Below, piece by piece: positions 1 through 11,847 of a stretch of 64,000 nucleotides of DNA. The stretch comes from Paramacrobiotus metropolitanus (lineage: Eukaryota; Tardigrada; Eutardigrada; Parachela; Macrobiotidae). Location of the stretch: positions 434,001 to 498,000 of the forward strand of contig NW_026570257.1 in the NCBI RefSeq assembly GCF_019649055.1, written 5' to 3'. The notes beneath the pieces are model-generated. The model had not been told where the DNA came from, made no database searches, and saw only the letters and a list, made by a program, of their open reading frames with translations. Position 1 is the stretch's first letter. Each line of letters starts with the position of its first letter. The position numbers and the translations under genes are program-made.

Positions 1-738
1 TGCAGCATTATTAGCGAGAGTCTAGCAAGAGCAATTAATCTTAAATTCTTTCATTTTAAGAAAGGCGCACCTGATTTACATTTCACAACTATTTCGGATC
101 GATTTAAATGCCCGGAGACATACACAACTAGTACGACTGTAAAAGTGGGAGTAATTGACACCGTACACAAATTCTTTATCGTTTGCGGCCTCCCTAATGA
201 ATTTATAATCCTTGGTGCTGACTTTTTAAAAGAGCATAAAATAAGTATCAATTTACACCGCGGACAAATTATGTTCGAAAAGCCCGACAGAGTAAAGAAG
301 TCGTTTTTACCGAAAGATATTCAAGATCGTATGGCTAGAAATTACAACTACTACCCACAAACTTCGTTCAATCATTACAAAGTAACAACCGAAATTGGCC
401 TTACTCTGACGCTACTACGTACAAAGGGTATCTTACCAGCAATACCTGAAATACCAGAAGTCGTAGTATCTGAAGCACCAGAACCACAAGTAGCGATTAA
501 TGCACCTGATACGAGTATTGATGTTTTCCCTCCAAATACGAGTACGAATTGTAGTGATTCCGCGTGTGACGATTCTACAGCAAAGGTCACGAACTGCAGC
601 ACCGCGAATAACGATGGCCACAAAGCGGTTCTACCAGCTTCAGTAGAACCAGCACCACCAGTCACCGTTACTTTGCGAAATACTAGTCTTGTTCATACTG
701 TTACAGTAACTACCGATACTATACTGATACTATGTTAA
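1..738 (+). pseudogene. Element 1 pol, protease C-terminal part
   Basis: The first frame is open from base 1. The visible protein starts just after where the DTGA active site would be, with the usual Ser-rich stretch and helix (CSIISESLARAINL). The second conserved retropepsin block follows at about 200-235 (NEFIILGADFLKEH). Thereafter come about 150 residues of Pro/Val/Ala/Thr-rich linker ending at a stop at 736-738. The reading frame used by the downstream reverse transcriptase opens at 728, one base out of phase, so a small indel near 715-736 has probably broken one polyprotein in two. That stretch contains two copies of GATACTAT 11 bp apart, but removing 11 bp does not restore the frame. 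Confidence 0.8.
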
Positions 739-2287
739 CGATGACACACCTTCTGTTTTCAAAATCTCGCCTGATATTGTTGATCAGTGTGACTCAGCAA
801 AAGTAGCTGTACATTCCAATGTATCTTGGTCGCAGTCTCACATTAAACTCGGCAAAAAGTTGAAAATCCCTAAGAAAACCGGTGTAGTCGTACAGTTTAC
901 GGTACCTGACAGCTATAACGGAGACGCGATTGTCATCGGACAAAAGAATATCTTGTTACAACACTTGGTTGGTGTAGCGAACACCATAGTATCTATTGAA
1001 AATGGAATAGCAAGTACAGTAATTACCAACTTCAGTGACAAACCAGTAACATTAAAGAAAGGCTTGTTAATTGGTTATGTAGAAACACTAGCTGCAGAGG
1101 AACTAGTTGAATGCAACAATCTCCAACCTGGTACGAGTATTAGCCGAGATGAATTAAACGAGCATATAAAAAATCTTAACTTTAACCCAAACTTAACTAC
1201 CGAACAGCGAAACCAGCTAGTGCACCTTTTTGTCAGATATGAAAATGTGTTTCCCTCCAAGTCCCGCCCGCTTGGCTTGTGCTCCGAAGTGACACACGAG
1301 ATCGACACAGGTGACAGCAAACCGATAAAACGGATGCCGTGGCGCACGTCCTTTGCGCATCGTATTGAGATACAGAAACAAGTGGATGAAATGCTAAATA
1401 AGGGAGTAATTAGAAAATCTACGTCGCCCTGGGCCGCTCCAGTAGTATTAGTAAAGAAAAAAGACCCGCATTCAGCATTGCGTTTTTGTGTAGACCTACG
1501 CGGGGTAAATAACGTTACGCACCGGCCGATGTGGCCACTGCCGCGCGTAGATGACGCGATTTCTAGCTTTAGTGGCTCAGTGTATTTTTCATCCCTTGAT
1601 TTTAACTCTGGATTTTGGCAAATCCGGATGAAAGAAAACGATATACCAAAGACAAGTTTCATTACACCCGACGGACAGTATGAATTTTTGAGAATGCCTT
1701 TTGGTCTTTCTGGAGACACCGCTACCTTCCAGAAAGCCATGGATAGTATCTTAGGACACCTAAAGTGGCAATCAGTAATTTGCTATATCGATGATGTTTT
1801 AATAGGTGGCCGCGACTTTACTGAGCACATCAAACTTTTAGAGGAAGTACTAATAGCAGTCACAGCAGCAGGCTTTACCATATCACCGAAAAAGTGCGAA
1901 ATAGGTTTCGAAAAAATTAAATTTTTGGGTCATATTATAAGTAGACACGGTCTTAGCCCTGACCCCGCCAAAATAGCTGCAATATCTGCCTTCCCGCGCC
2001 CCCAGACGGCTAAACAAGTAAAATCCTTTATAGGCGCATTATCGTACTACAGGCAATTCATTCAAAATTTCTCGGGGCTGAGTAAACCGCTTATCGAGCT
2101 AACAAAGAAAGACGCACCGTTTATCTGGGGCGAAAACCAACAAGCAGCTATCGAGGAATTAAGAGTAGCATTGACAACAGCACCGCTATTGAAACCGTTC
2201 GACCCGGCATTACCTGCTCAACTAAAAACCGACGCCTCCGGCATCGGAGTAGGCGCCATACTGGAGCAACAACATGCCGACGGGTAG
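728..2287 (+). pseudogene. Element 1 pol, reverse transcriptase and start of RNase H
   Basis: Open from 728, with the first ATG at 860. A beta-rich linker precedes RT (motif TLKKGLLIGYVETL near 1050-1090). RT blocks are clear: the LRFCVDLRGVN region near 1475-1510, LDFNSGFWQIRM near 1596-1630, the FLRMPFGLSGDTATFQ block near 1685-1730 and the catalytic YIDD near 1784-1795. RNase H begins with the KTDASGIGVGAILEQ block near 2225-2270. The frame stops at a TAG (2285-2287) inside RNase H, and the same frame continues downstream, so this is a point nonsense mutation, not the true end. Confidence 0.9.
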
Positions 2288-3994
2288 CATGTTGTCGCCT
2301 ATGCGTCTAAAATGCTAGACAAGCACCAGATGAATTATCCGACGTCTGAAAAAGAACTTTTTGCCATCGTTTTTGGCATCAAAAAGTTCAAACATTATTT
2401 AATTGGCAAACATTTTGTAGTAATAACTGATCATGCCGCTTTACAATTTCTGTTGAACTTAAAAGAACCTCAGGGCAGACTTAACCGATGGGCGCTGTTA
2501 CTACAAGAGTACGACTTCAAAGTAATTTACCGGAAAGGCCGTTTACATCAGGACGCCGACTTATTAAGTCGCAATCCACTCGAGCCGGCTGATAACACAG
2601 ACGATTGTGATATTCCTGTATATAGTACGAGTATTGACCCGTGTTTACTACCGACTACGCAGAAATTCGTTGACGAACAAGAATCTGATAATTTCATTAG
2701 CAACATTAAGGATATTATTAACAGCTCTGACAAGTACTCTACTTCTCCTAAGAGTATTCAGCGAAAGGTTGACGGTTTTCGCATCGTCAATAACATCTTA
2801 TACAAAGTAAAATCTCAGAAAGGACACCGGAAATTACTACTGTGCATTCCTTACAGTATGCGCGCACAAGTATTATATAATCTGCATGATGCACCTACCG
2901 CGTCACACATCGGTTTTGAAAGAGTATGGGAGCATATGAAGAGCAGATATTATTTTCCACGGATGTTACATTTCGTAAAAAATTACTGCGAAGCTTGTCA
3001 GTTGTGTCAGCAGCGAAATAGTAGCAGTATTCCTCAGTCAGGATATTTGCAGCAGATTAAACGGTACAATTTATTGGAAAGTTGGTCTTTTGACCACATC
3101 GGTCCTTTCCACGCCACCGAAGGAAAGAAATATATAATAGTAGCGGTCGAAAACGTTTCACGCTATGCCGTTACCAAAGCCGTGCATTCGACCGGCGCTC
3201 AGGAAACAGCAGATTTCTTTATACATAATATAATTATACCATTTGGTTTGCCTCGGTATATAACATCAGACCGAGGTGTAGCATATACGAGTAATTTATT
3301 TACTGAATTAACAAAGTTGCTGAGTGTCAATCATAGAGTAACTACTGCTTATCATCCTCAAAGCAATAGTATACCTGAACGTTTTAATAAGTATCTTGCA
3401 GAAAAATTAACGTTGTACGCCAATAAAGAGCAGACCAATTGGGCACTACACCTGCCATTTGTTACGTTTTCTTATAACTCTTCGAAACACTCTACAACAG
3501 ATAGTTCACCTTATTATCTGCTTTTCGGTGTAGAACCGTTACTACCTATTGACATAGTAACACCTAAAGTACCAGAGAAAACAGGGGACAAAACGATACA
3601 AAAGTATCTTGAAGAACTCCGCAACCAGTGGAAAGTTGCACATGAGTATGCGAAAGTACTAACGGAGAAAGTACATGATAGTAATGCACAACGATACGAT
3701 GATAAAAAAGTAGAAGTATGTTTTAACGTAGGCGACAAAGTATATGTACGTGATGAGACTCGTATTGTTGGCGAAACTCAAAAGTTAACCTTCCGATTTG
3801 TTGGTCCATATGAGATTACTGAGCTGACCACAGAAGGAAACGTTCATGTTAAACTAATTACGGGTAAAGGACGCAAAAGAGTAACGCAAATAGTACATAT
3901 ATCAAAACTAAAACCGTATAAAGAATATGAGGAAGATGTACAGCGTAGCCGGGAAGCTTTCCTAAAAACTTTAGAAAGTAATAAGAGTACTTAA
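2288..3994 (+). pseudogene. Element 1 pol, rest of RNase H and integrase
   Basis: Same frame as the preceding RT segment; the first internal ATG is at 2312. It carries the C-terminal RNase H blocks (VVITDHAALQFLL, then the QDADLLSRNP end), an HHCC zinc-binding integrase N-domain (His-rich start followed by CEACQLCQQ near 2992-3015) and the DDE core. The core has D in WSFDHIGPF, D in TSDRGVAY and E in SIPERFNKY, with 35 residues between the second D and E as in retroviral-type integrases. A basic C-terminal domain ends with VGDKVYVRD and a QIVHISKLKPY motif. No chromodomain follows. The product could be made only if the upstream TAG were bypassed. Confidence 0.9.
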
Positions 3995-4430
3995 ACAACA
4001 CACAAGACTAACTACTTACTAGTAAATATAAAATTAACAATGGTGAACGTACCATTACTAGTACCAGCAGTGCAGACTAATATCCGATTCGCACTACAGA
4101 GTACAGACTAATAAACCGGTGTAAAGTCAAAAAGTAATAACACTGCTACAGCAGCTAAAGTGTACAATACATAAAAGACTGACACTGTTAGAGTATGTAC
4201 AGTATCACTGCGGAATAATGCTGATAAAGTATATACAGTGTAGAACAACGCAGGAATAACACTGTTACAGTAAACGCAGTGCAAAGTATAAAAATAATGC
4301 ACTATGCAATATATAAAAAAGTGTACAGCAGTCGATTCTGGCACTATATATTAGCACAGTGCACTGCAGGTGTATTACACTGCAGCACTGATAAGTATAA
4401 CTACCCAAAACAGTAAAAAGTAACAACATT
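3995..4430 (+). other. Element 1 spacer between integrase and ORF3, hairpin-rich
   Basis: No convincing coding frame. The stretch is built from AGTA, CAGTG and CACTG words that pair locally: CTGCT-AC-AGCAG near 4144, ACAGTGT with ACACTGT 17 nt apart near 4230, and a TGCAG...CTGCA stem containing GTGTATTACAC near 4364-4388. This parallels the hairpin-rich untranslated region of element 2, with different stem sequences. Confidence 0.5.
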
Positions 4431-5792
4431 ATGTGTGCGTTTGCAGTCATGGACATGGACACCCACGAAGCTTCCGCTAACGGAGACAGTAACACGGCGA
4501 CAAGCAGCTCGGCACCGGCAGACACACCAAAAGCAACACCCAGCGCCACCGTGCCGCAGGACGCTATGGACATCCAGACAACTGGATATGATGATGGCAG
4601 CTTCAACAACGAGCCGTTCCATCCAGTGACACGCCAGAACAGCCGCACACATGCACCTCCACCCGCACCGGCCGCTTCCGACAGTACCAATCAGCAACCC
4701 GGCCAGCGCACCGAACAGCCAAGTAACAATACTCCGCAGAACGGCAACGAGAATAGCAACCAGCGCCAGCAAAAACAGCCGCGCGCTGAGCGCATCCGTT
4801 ACATCACCGCAACTTCCCGTCAGACAGCACTCCCCGTTAACGACTTACCGTTCAACCCGTTCATTAGCTGCAGCTGGGCCGTCACCGCTGAGGACATGCA
4901 GCGCCACATGAACAACATCGGTACCGCGATAGACCGCCTTCAGGAGCAACGCAGCACCCTGCCGAATAACTACGATGCACTGGGGATAGAGTACGAGATT
5001 GAACAGCTGAAGAGTATGTTCTCGTTTTTGGAGCGTCAGAGTAAACAAACTAACAGTAACAAATTCGTGACGTTCCCGGAACCACTGGCTACGTCTCTTG
5101 GCCACTTCTACCAGCAGTCCTGGCGTTTCGACCGTTTTGCCACCGGAGCCTGGATAAAGTATGCAGCAGAAGACGGGACCTGGCGATATGAACACCGTTC
5201 TGGTTTTGTGTATCGCTATATCAGCAACTCACACCGACAAGGTTTCGAAATGGTTGAACAGTATCCGCGTTATTTCAATCCGTACCGCTACTTCCCGATC
5301 AACATGCCGTTTTGGCCAGGTGAAATTGCCTGGGATGGATCCTACACGGAAGAGACACGTACGCGAATCAGTAATTACATGGTTGAAATCGACGAGTATA
5401 AAACAGTGAAGGGCACCGATAATGGCAAAGACATACAGTATCCTTTTGTCGAAATGGCAGACATGTGGGCCGGAGAGTATCAGCAACTTGATTTGGGCAA
5501 GATTATAGCAAAAACCGGCATTCGTGGATATGCACCGGACGAGCAAGGTCATCAGTCCACCGTGCGGGACGATAAAGTAACCATTGCGCAGTTGAACGCT
5601 AAAATTCGCCAGCTTGAAGAGCAACTCGGACACCCGCGCCAAGGTAACCAGCAGCAACAGCAGGGACAATACCAACCATATCCGCAGCACCCCGGACAGC
5701 AGCAGCCGGAGCAGCCGCCGCGCCAGAATGGACAGCCGCACCCGCGTCAGAATGGAGAACAGCAGCGTCGCCAGTACCAGCCACGCCGTTGA
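4431..5792 (+). CDS. Element 1 post-pol ORF3 (453 aa), not an envelope
   Basis: ATG at 4431, with a second ATG six codons on. The N-terminal 130 residues are Ser/Thr/Asn/Gln-rich and look disordered. A helical stretch at about 155-205 has heptad character, and an aromatic-rich central domain follows (residues about 215-330). A short coil at about 385-400 (VTIAQLNAKIRQLEEQLG) precedes a Gln/Pro-rich tail. It lies after integrase, where errantiviruses carry env, but has no signal peptide, membrane span or furin site. The segment LATSLGHFYQQS resembles blocks in the post-pol proteins of elements 2 and 3 (L/F-A-x-x-LG-H/N-F/Y), suggesting one protein family. Function unknown. The frame is intact although pol is broken. 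Confidence 0.65.
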   Translation: MCAFAVMDMDTHEASANGDSNTATSSSAPADTPKATPSATVPQDAMDIQTTGYDDGSFNNEPFHPVTRQNSRTHAPPPAPAASDSTNQQPGQRTEQPSNNTPQNGNENSNQRQQKQPRAERIRYITATSRQTALPVNDLPFNPFISCSWAVTAEDMQRHMNNIGTAIDRLQEQRSTLPNNYDALGIEYEIEQLKSMFSFLERQSKQTNSNKFVTFPEPLATSLGHFYQQSWRFDRFATGAWIKYAAEDGTWRYEHRSGFVYRYISNSHRQGFEMVEQYPRYFNPYRYFPINMPFWPGEIAWDGSYTEETRTRISNYMVEIDEYKTVKGTDNGKDIQYPFVEMADMWAGEYQQLDLGKIIAKTGIRGYAPDEQGHQSTVRDDKVTIAQLNAKIRQLEEQLGHPRQGNQQQQQGQYQPYPQHPGQQQPEQPPRQNGQPHPRQNGEQQRRQYQPRR

Positions 5793-6580
5793 ATCACCTG
5801 ACCGGAAACCGAAGAGAGCAACACAGCAACACGTGGGAGCAGCAACCCCGTCATCCAGATTCACCACGATTAGTAATGTTCTTACAGTAACTCTCATTGT
5901 TATTAATTGCTCAATATTTCTGTGTTATTTTCCATTCCCTAATTTCCATTCCTGATTTTACCGGATTTTCTCTTGATAAGACAGGTATATCTTATCGCTA
6001 CCGTGCGGGATGTAGCCGTACAAATAAGATCTGGAATGTTACAGTAATAATGATGAGCATTTCATTGGTGCTAGTTGATGCGGAAACATCTGAATTTGTA
6101 CTTGTACGAATCTTCACTTTTATCGTGGATTTCTAGACTGGTTTGGGAAATGTCTAACTGATCTAAAATCATTCTTGCTCTTGCCCTTGCCCTTGCCCTT
6201 CTCCAATGTTTTTCAGCTGAATAAAAAAGTGTGCGTACGCGTTGACAATGTGTTACATTGCCGGCTTTCGTTAAGAGTTAATTACATAAGCGATCTTAAA
6301 GTAATTCGTTAACACCACCAGCACTTCCGATCGTGGTACGGGTGTGTAACCCACTCCACTAGGGACAGCTTAGAAGTTGTCATTGCAATATGTACTTAGT
6401 TGTTTTTAAAATTTAGTTCTGCAAAACCCTTTTCCAACTAACAATGTTGGTTGCGGCAAGAGGAATGTTTTATTCACATAAATTATAAAATATACATACG
6501 CTTTTCATGGATACTGTAAATACAGCAAGATTAATGATAAGCAGCTACTTAACCTTCAACAAGTTATTTAATACTTGAAC
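5793..6580. other. Element 1 3' end and junction with host DNA, no gene recognised
   Basis: No ORF with recognisable content. It should contain the element 1 3' LTR, but with the 5' LTR outside the window the edges cannot be fixed. A potential poly(A) signal (AATAAA, near 6221) and a short TTGCCC repeat (about 6179-6205) are visible. The right end touches the truncated PA-TM-RING copy C, whose exons 3-6 would be expected in this interval but are absent. Confidence 0.4.
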
Positions 6581-7066
6581 CTTTGCGTCGTGCACATGCT
6601 TCGTCATCGGCTAACAGAAAGACAACCGACATTTGGCTTCCCTCTGATAGGCTTGGAGCAGGAGGGAGCTTTTCGGCGTCACAGGCATTCAAGGGATCAG
6701 CGACTTTCAAATAAATCTGCAACGACTATCGCCTTTGACTATCAAGCCTTAAACGTATCGATTAGGTTTTGCTTTCGATTCAAAGAGCTTTCCAAGGCTG
6801 CGGCAACTATTCGAACAGACGACTCGAACTAAAATATTTTTTGGAATTATTTGTTATTTAGCTCCCGGGATGGTTTTTCAACGTACCGGGATGTCTGCGT
6901 TACGTTGGCCAACAACAGTCTGGTAATTATTAGAAACCGTATAAACAGGCTCCTGGGCAACTGTATCATTCTCTATTTCGTAAATCTGGATAACACAGCC
7001 ACACGGGCTGAGTAGTACAGGCAAAATAAGCAGCCTAAGGGGAATTCGCGCAGCGGATGGCATCAT
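6581..7066 (-). pseudogene. PA-TM-RING E3 ligase copy C, only exons 1 and 2 left
   Basis: Exon 1 (7066-6887, 60 codons) encodes a signal peptide (hydrophobic run LLILPVLLSP) and the family segment VIQIYEIENDTVAQEPVYT, ending phase 0 at a GTACGT donor. Exon 2 (6716-6581) follows a CAG acceptor and encodes the start of a protease-associated domain (IYLKVADPLNAC then MSVVFLLADDEACARRK). It aligns with exon 2 of copies A and B and ends in the same phase 1, but its donor GTTCAAG is poor. Exons 3-6 (rest of PA, membrane span, RING) are missing where element 1 begins. Most likely a truncated relic. Confidence 0.65.
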
Positions 7067-8107
7067 GTTTCCGCTTAGGTACTTGGCTTCTTCAGTGTTG
7101 GATACACAAGACGGTACAAGTGATCAGTTTCACGCAACAGCGCTAAGTTCTAATGAAGTTATCGATGCTATTCGCCTTTTCTGAAAGATCGTACAGGTTT
7201 TTTAAAGATGCGCTCGTTTAACAGGCCACAGGAAGCAAACCTGATGGTAGAGCTCAGTAATATAAACGTTTAATTCGTTTTTCTGTAAAGTGAAAATGCA
7301 AAATAAATTCTTAGCTCGCGTGTATAAAACGTCGAATTCAAAGGTAGCAAAACTGTGTCAGTAGTAGCGGAATATATGTATGTACGAGAACAGCACGTAA
7401 ACAACAGTGGTGCTGCTCACGAACCGGTTTTCTGCTTTGTCCTAACTAGAAGCTCACGCAAAATTCTCCACCGCCGATGAAGTTATTACTTACATGTATG
7501 TCTGCATATCGTATGTGGTCATGTGTCGTTTTCAAAGTTTATTAAGTAGAAAACAGACAGTGTCGGTGGTAAAAGTCGTTTTCCAACACATTAACACTGA
7601 CACGCTTACAATTAGAGAATAAGAGAAGTTCGGTGTGCCCAAGAGCCCAAAGTGTTCTTGCTTTTTTTAGCTTTTTATCCTACACACTATATTGCGTATG
7701 ACATCATTCGTTTGACAAAGATTGCGTCGAACAAAATCAATATGATTACAATGACATGCAAGAAGTGAATTTTGGCAAAAGATTTTACAGCAGTAAGTAT
7801 GTGTAACGTATACTACAGAGTGTAGTATATGTAATGAATAGCGATTTCTGCAGATATGGCAGCATACAGCCGTGAAGCTGGCAAGTCACACACCTTCACT
7901 TGACCACCATTTAGCACTGTTTTATCGTTTCTCGTTGCGTTTACTACTTAAGAAACAAGATCAGTAGTTGGTAATTTCAAGTAGGACCTAACTGCAGCGA
8001 AATCGAACTAAACTGGATACGAAACCGTGTTTCTATTCAAAGAAGCTGAAAAGAGTTACAGTACACACAGTGAAATTACAACGAAGTTATAAATTAATTA
8101 CATTATG
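7067..8107. other. Intergenic, no gene seen
   Basis: AT-rich DNA upstream of copy C. No frame with recognisable domain content, no RNA gene and no terminal repeat was found. Confidence 0.5.
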
Positions 8108-9007
8108 GCTGCGTGCACGGGTAAACACGGGTGTTGGCTGGGTGCACGGAGTTTGGGAACGGGTGTTGGCTGCGGGCACGGGATTCCTTCACGGGCGTTG
8201 GCTGCGTGCACGGGAAATTATTTGAATGTTTAAGTTAAATTTAATTGTATATTTTAGTTATAATTTTTTACATAATTACTACTTATGGAAACCTACTCAC
8301 TTATTTAAACCCACTGTTTCTAAACGAAAATACCTAGCTACCGCAAGTACTGCAAAATTTGCTGTACATAGCAAGTACAGAGTACTATGTTACGACTTAC
8401 GAGTTAAATATCTATACTTGTTAGTGCAGTACCATGAAGTACCTGAAAGTCACTGTAAGAAGAATCGAAGGCGTAAGAATCTCTGTAGTGTTTTTTTCCA
8501 TGAAGACTTTTGTATTAAGGTAATGCCATTCCTGTGTAATATAGCCTCGTAAGAATTTCTGTAATACTGCCAAGACCACTGCGTTCCTTTTCGGGATGGA
8601 TCCTGGAACGGCCACTTTTGAGCAGGGTCTGATGCGAAATTGCGGACACACTTGGTGGCCGCTTATGAGGCATGCAACCGACATCATTCCCACTTGCATC
8701 AAGCCGCGCTGAAAACCTCTGAGTCGTAAAACAAAGAATCTGTAACTATTTCTATGAGTAGATTATGATGGCACATAAAAATATGTCAGAAACCGGTCGC
8801 AAAAACCTGTTGTGGTTGAATAAGACCTGGAAAATTATAAATGTTACCACTAAAAAATTGAAATAGCCGTGCACAGCTAACACCCGTGCGGATCCAAAAA
8901 GGTCACCCGTGCACACAGCCAACACCCGTGTCCGAACTCCGTGCACGCAGACAACACCCGTGCAACCATGCATGCAGCCAACACCCGTGTTTCCCCGTGC
9001 ACGCAGC
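8108..9007. repeat. Foldback-type element with subrepeated inverted termini
   Basis: The left arm (about 8108-8218) consists of diverged copies of a roughly 20-bp unit containing CACGGGTGTTGGCTG. The right arm (about 8869-9007) carries the same unit on the opposite strand (CAGCCAACACCCGTG). The outer ends match as GCTGCGTGCACGGG with its complement. The intervening 650 bp are AT-rich and non-coding. Long inverted arms made of short direct subrepeats are the hallmark of foldback (FB/TU-like) transposons. No clear target duplication was found at the ends. Confidence 0.55.
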
Positions 9008-9198
9008 ATCGACCATAAAATTAACGGTTGCTGCATGTACGGAACACGGAATTATTTAGACATTCACAAAAACGTTCGAGAAAAGTTTTCCGATCAGCAA
9101 GGCAGACTTGGTTCATGCATGATCTTCTTCAGGCGTTTTGGAGACCGGTTCAGCACACACCGGTTGCCTGCATACCAGACAGTTCCGTGAATAGGTGG

Positions 9199-11334
9199 TC
9201 AGCCATGTTGAAAGCACGCCATATGGCCAACTGCAAAAATATAAACACAGGTATTGGCACCGATTACCATTTCATGCATCGCAACGTTGTTAGTGGGTGG
9301 CATAAGTTACAGTGTTTTACCATGCTGGCACGGCAAGACAGTCTTTATTTCACCATCCATGAAATTTTGTTGACACAAAGGGCATATTATGTCGTCTGAT
9401 TGCTCCATGTCCTCGATTTGTGTAAGATGGCTCATTTCATCATCCCTTAGTGGAACCCCAATGCCTTGTAGGCGCTCTTGCTGTACAGGCGCTTCATTTT
9501 GAGCAGTTGTTAGGAACTTGATTTGTCTTTTCTCCAGTTCCTCCTTGATACCAGAAATCTGGATAATTTCCTCCTGGGCTAAAGATTGCGGCTTCTGCAG
9601 CAAAATCTTTTATTAGACTGCTTTATCAAAGAAAACGTTACAGCAAAGCGCAGTACTTGGGTGCTTTTTATTGGTGATCGTGTGGCTTGTAGTTTTCGCA
9701 GTCGATAGCAACGGCGGATCGCGCATATTAGAAGACCCAAGAGAAAAACGGCGACAGCAATCGCCAGAAACAACTCACTGGTTCGTGGAAGCCCAGAATT
9801 ATTTTTGAAGTGTAATTCGTACCTGCAACATTGCCTCAAATCTTCCACCAGAACTTTTTGTGCCATGTAATGCACTACAACAGCTTCATTACAAATATGA
9901 CAATGGCAGTCACAATTAGGTACTCTAAGCTTTTTTTTAAGCCGCACCTGTTATCGGAAAAGGGATTGAATAGAAAGTTCTTCAGCTTCATTCCCTGCTC
10001 GAAGCCGACGAAATGGACGGTGACGTTGGTCCAATCAATAACGCTCGCAGGAATCTCGGTCGAGAAAGGCCTAGCCGTGGAATAGGGATTTGAATAGACA
10101 ATGATGCCGGCGTAAGATTTTTCATATGCGCTTAGAATTTTGGCGGCGAATCCATTTATATCTTCAGTGACTTCTGTGTATGTACAACAAAGGAATGCCA
10201 GTTAACCGCTAATAGTTTCCAAATGCCAAATGAATAATTGAGATGGTTTTAACCACTGGCTTGCCAACAATTATTCAGAATAGAATAAAACAGTTTATTG
10301 TCGCTCGCACTTTTTGCTCCGGCCCCTCGGTATGAAGCAGTACTCCTAGTAGTCGATAAAGTAGCACATTAACTTCTTGACTTCTGTTTTGCTCCCGACA
10401 ATTTACTGACTGGCATATTGCTGATTAACACAACTTGCTGACCGACAGATTACTGACCGGCAACTGGCATATTTGCAGTTTTGCTGCTCGACTTTTCGAA
10501 ACTGTTTTGTTGACCGACAGGTTGCTTATTGGTTGGTTTCGATGATTTTTTCAGCTTTTTGAGGGTTTTTTCCTAATGTTCAAGTTGCTTATATTTCTTT
10601 ACTTTTTTAGCTTTTTATTATTTCTTGGTGCGATCTTTTAGGTTTTTATTCTGTTCTTATGATTTGTTATTTTTGCATGTTTTTCATTTGACTTTTACAT
10701 TAATTTTGCAATGTCCGTGGAGTGCTGCCAGCAAAGTTGTCAGCAGATAGCAGCTTATCGATTATCAAACTGTCGTTTCACAAATCGTCGTGTGAACATT
10801 TTGTCGGTTAGCGAATGCAAAAACATGGTCAGCACGATGCGGGCAGCATCAAGGTTTTCTAAAGCAGTACTATTGTTTATTGGCACTAAAATAAAATCTC
10901 ACTGTAATCGTCATATATTTAGTGATAAATCTTACCTTCTCTTTGTGGACATGGTACGTCTTCTACTACAAAAAACGACTCAACCCATCTGTTTTCAGTG
11001 CCAACCAAGGAGGCTAGATCCAGGTCATCTGAGCTGCACCCAGACGCATGAGTAGCAGCTTTTAGCCGTATACCTAGACCGGTTTCTACATTTGTCTGAC
11101 GAATTGACGATCATCGTGTGAACAGTGTAAAGAAGATGTTTTACTTACTGGATTGTCCTCTGTGGAATAGTGGCCAGCAGCACAATAGTCATTATCATCA
11201 GGAATCGCATAAACTGGAGAAGGTGAGAGGGTTCCGTTTTGCCTTGGGTAAACCTTGATCAGGCAGTCATGAAAGCTTATTAAGAAGCCCAGAATATAGA
11301 ACCCAAGATAAAGTGGTCTGGATGAAGTCCTCAT
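9199..11334 (-). pseudogene. PA-TM-RING E3 ubiquitin ligase copy A, RING frameshifted
   Basis: Six exons with consistent GT-AG borders and phases: 11334-11149 (signal peptide), 11095-10936 and 10173-9948 (PA domain, with AYEKSYAGIIVYSNPYS), 9822-9657 (TM helix ELFLAIAVAVFLLGLLICAI followed by a basic stop-transfer RRCYRLRKL), 9594-9321 (cytosolic linker and first RING half, CPLC...CQH), and from 9230 (second RING half). This is the GRAIL/goliath/RNF13 layout: luminal PA, one TM, cytosolic RING-H2. In the last exon one base is missing relative to copy B after GCGTGC, so the frame ends at a TGA (9201-9199) before the last two zinc cysteines. All other exons are open, so inactivation is recent or the product is a RING-less membrane protein. 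Confidence 0.75.
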
Positions 11335-11847
11335 ACTATTACTTCGATTAATGAAGTACTAGTAATTACTGCATCTCGAATACTCGTATTAAGCAACTGG
11401 CAATGCATTCGATTCAAGAAACTCTAATGATGCAGGGCGGCTAAATGCTGCGTACGTACAAGTACTGCTTTGTTAACACCTGCAAAAACGACATACTTTT
11501 TCAAACCGGCAGGCGAACAAACGAAATTTAAGTGGATTGCCCCCAACTGCTGTATGTTCATCTACGAGGTAATCAGCAAAAAAAAAAAAAAGGTTTTAAG
11601 GCAGGTAGACTTTCATTCAGGTTAGCAAAAAAGGGTGTTGATTTTTTTTTGTTCCGGGGGACACACTGTACTCGTAGCCAATTCATGCATGTCAAAATGG
11701 TGCAACTTGCATGCACCATGCGTGATCGTAAATGGTACTGAATATTAAGGCAGAGTGCGTGCCTGGAGGCAAGAGCTGTGCTTTAACTTACGTAAAACGT
11801 ACAAGTATAATATCATTTTCTTGGTCGGCCTCAGTTTGCTGAGTTTA
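11335..11847. other. Intergenic block duplicated beside copy B
   Basis: No gene. The stretch from about 11640 on aligns with about 16860-17100 upstream of copy B, including the shared word AGTGCGTGCCTGGAGGCAAG (near 11754 and 17007). It is part of a segmental duplication. An A-run of about 14 lies near 11578. Confidence 0.55.

Larger units (their letters stand above)
1..5800 (+). mobile_element. Element 1: 3' part of a decayed Ty3/gypsy LTR retrotransposon
   Basis: The window opens inside the protease of a Ty3/gypsy element. Order is protease end, reverse transcriptase, RNase H, integrase (pol order PR-RT-RH-IN defines Ty3/gypsy), then an additional long ORF. The 5' LTR, Gag and the protease active site are outside the window, so the 3' LTR cannot be identified by comparison and the right boundary (5.8 to 6.5 kb) is approximate. 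Two inactivating lesions are visible: a frame change near 728-738 and an in-frame TAG at 2285-2287. The copy is therefore older than elements 2 and 3. Short AGTA/TACT words, for example TACGAGTA, recur throughout. Confidence 0.9.

Noticed and set aside
714-738. Programmed frameshift between protease and RT in element 1
   Set aside because: No slippery heptamer; recoding within pol at this point is not typical of the family, and the copy has another lesion, so decay is more likely.
4431-5792. Envelope gene after integrase in element 1 (and in elements 2 and 3)
   Set aside because: Position fits env, but none of the products has a signal peptide with TM anchor, furin site or fusion-peptide-like segment; composition is disordered plus helical. 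The short hydrophobic start of the element 3 protein is too short on its own to count as evidence.
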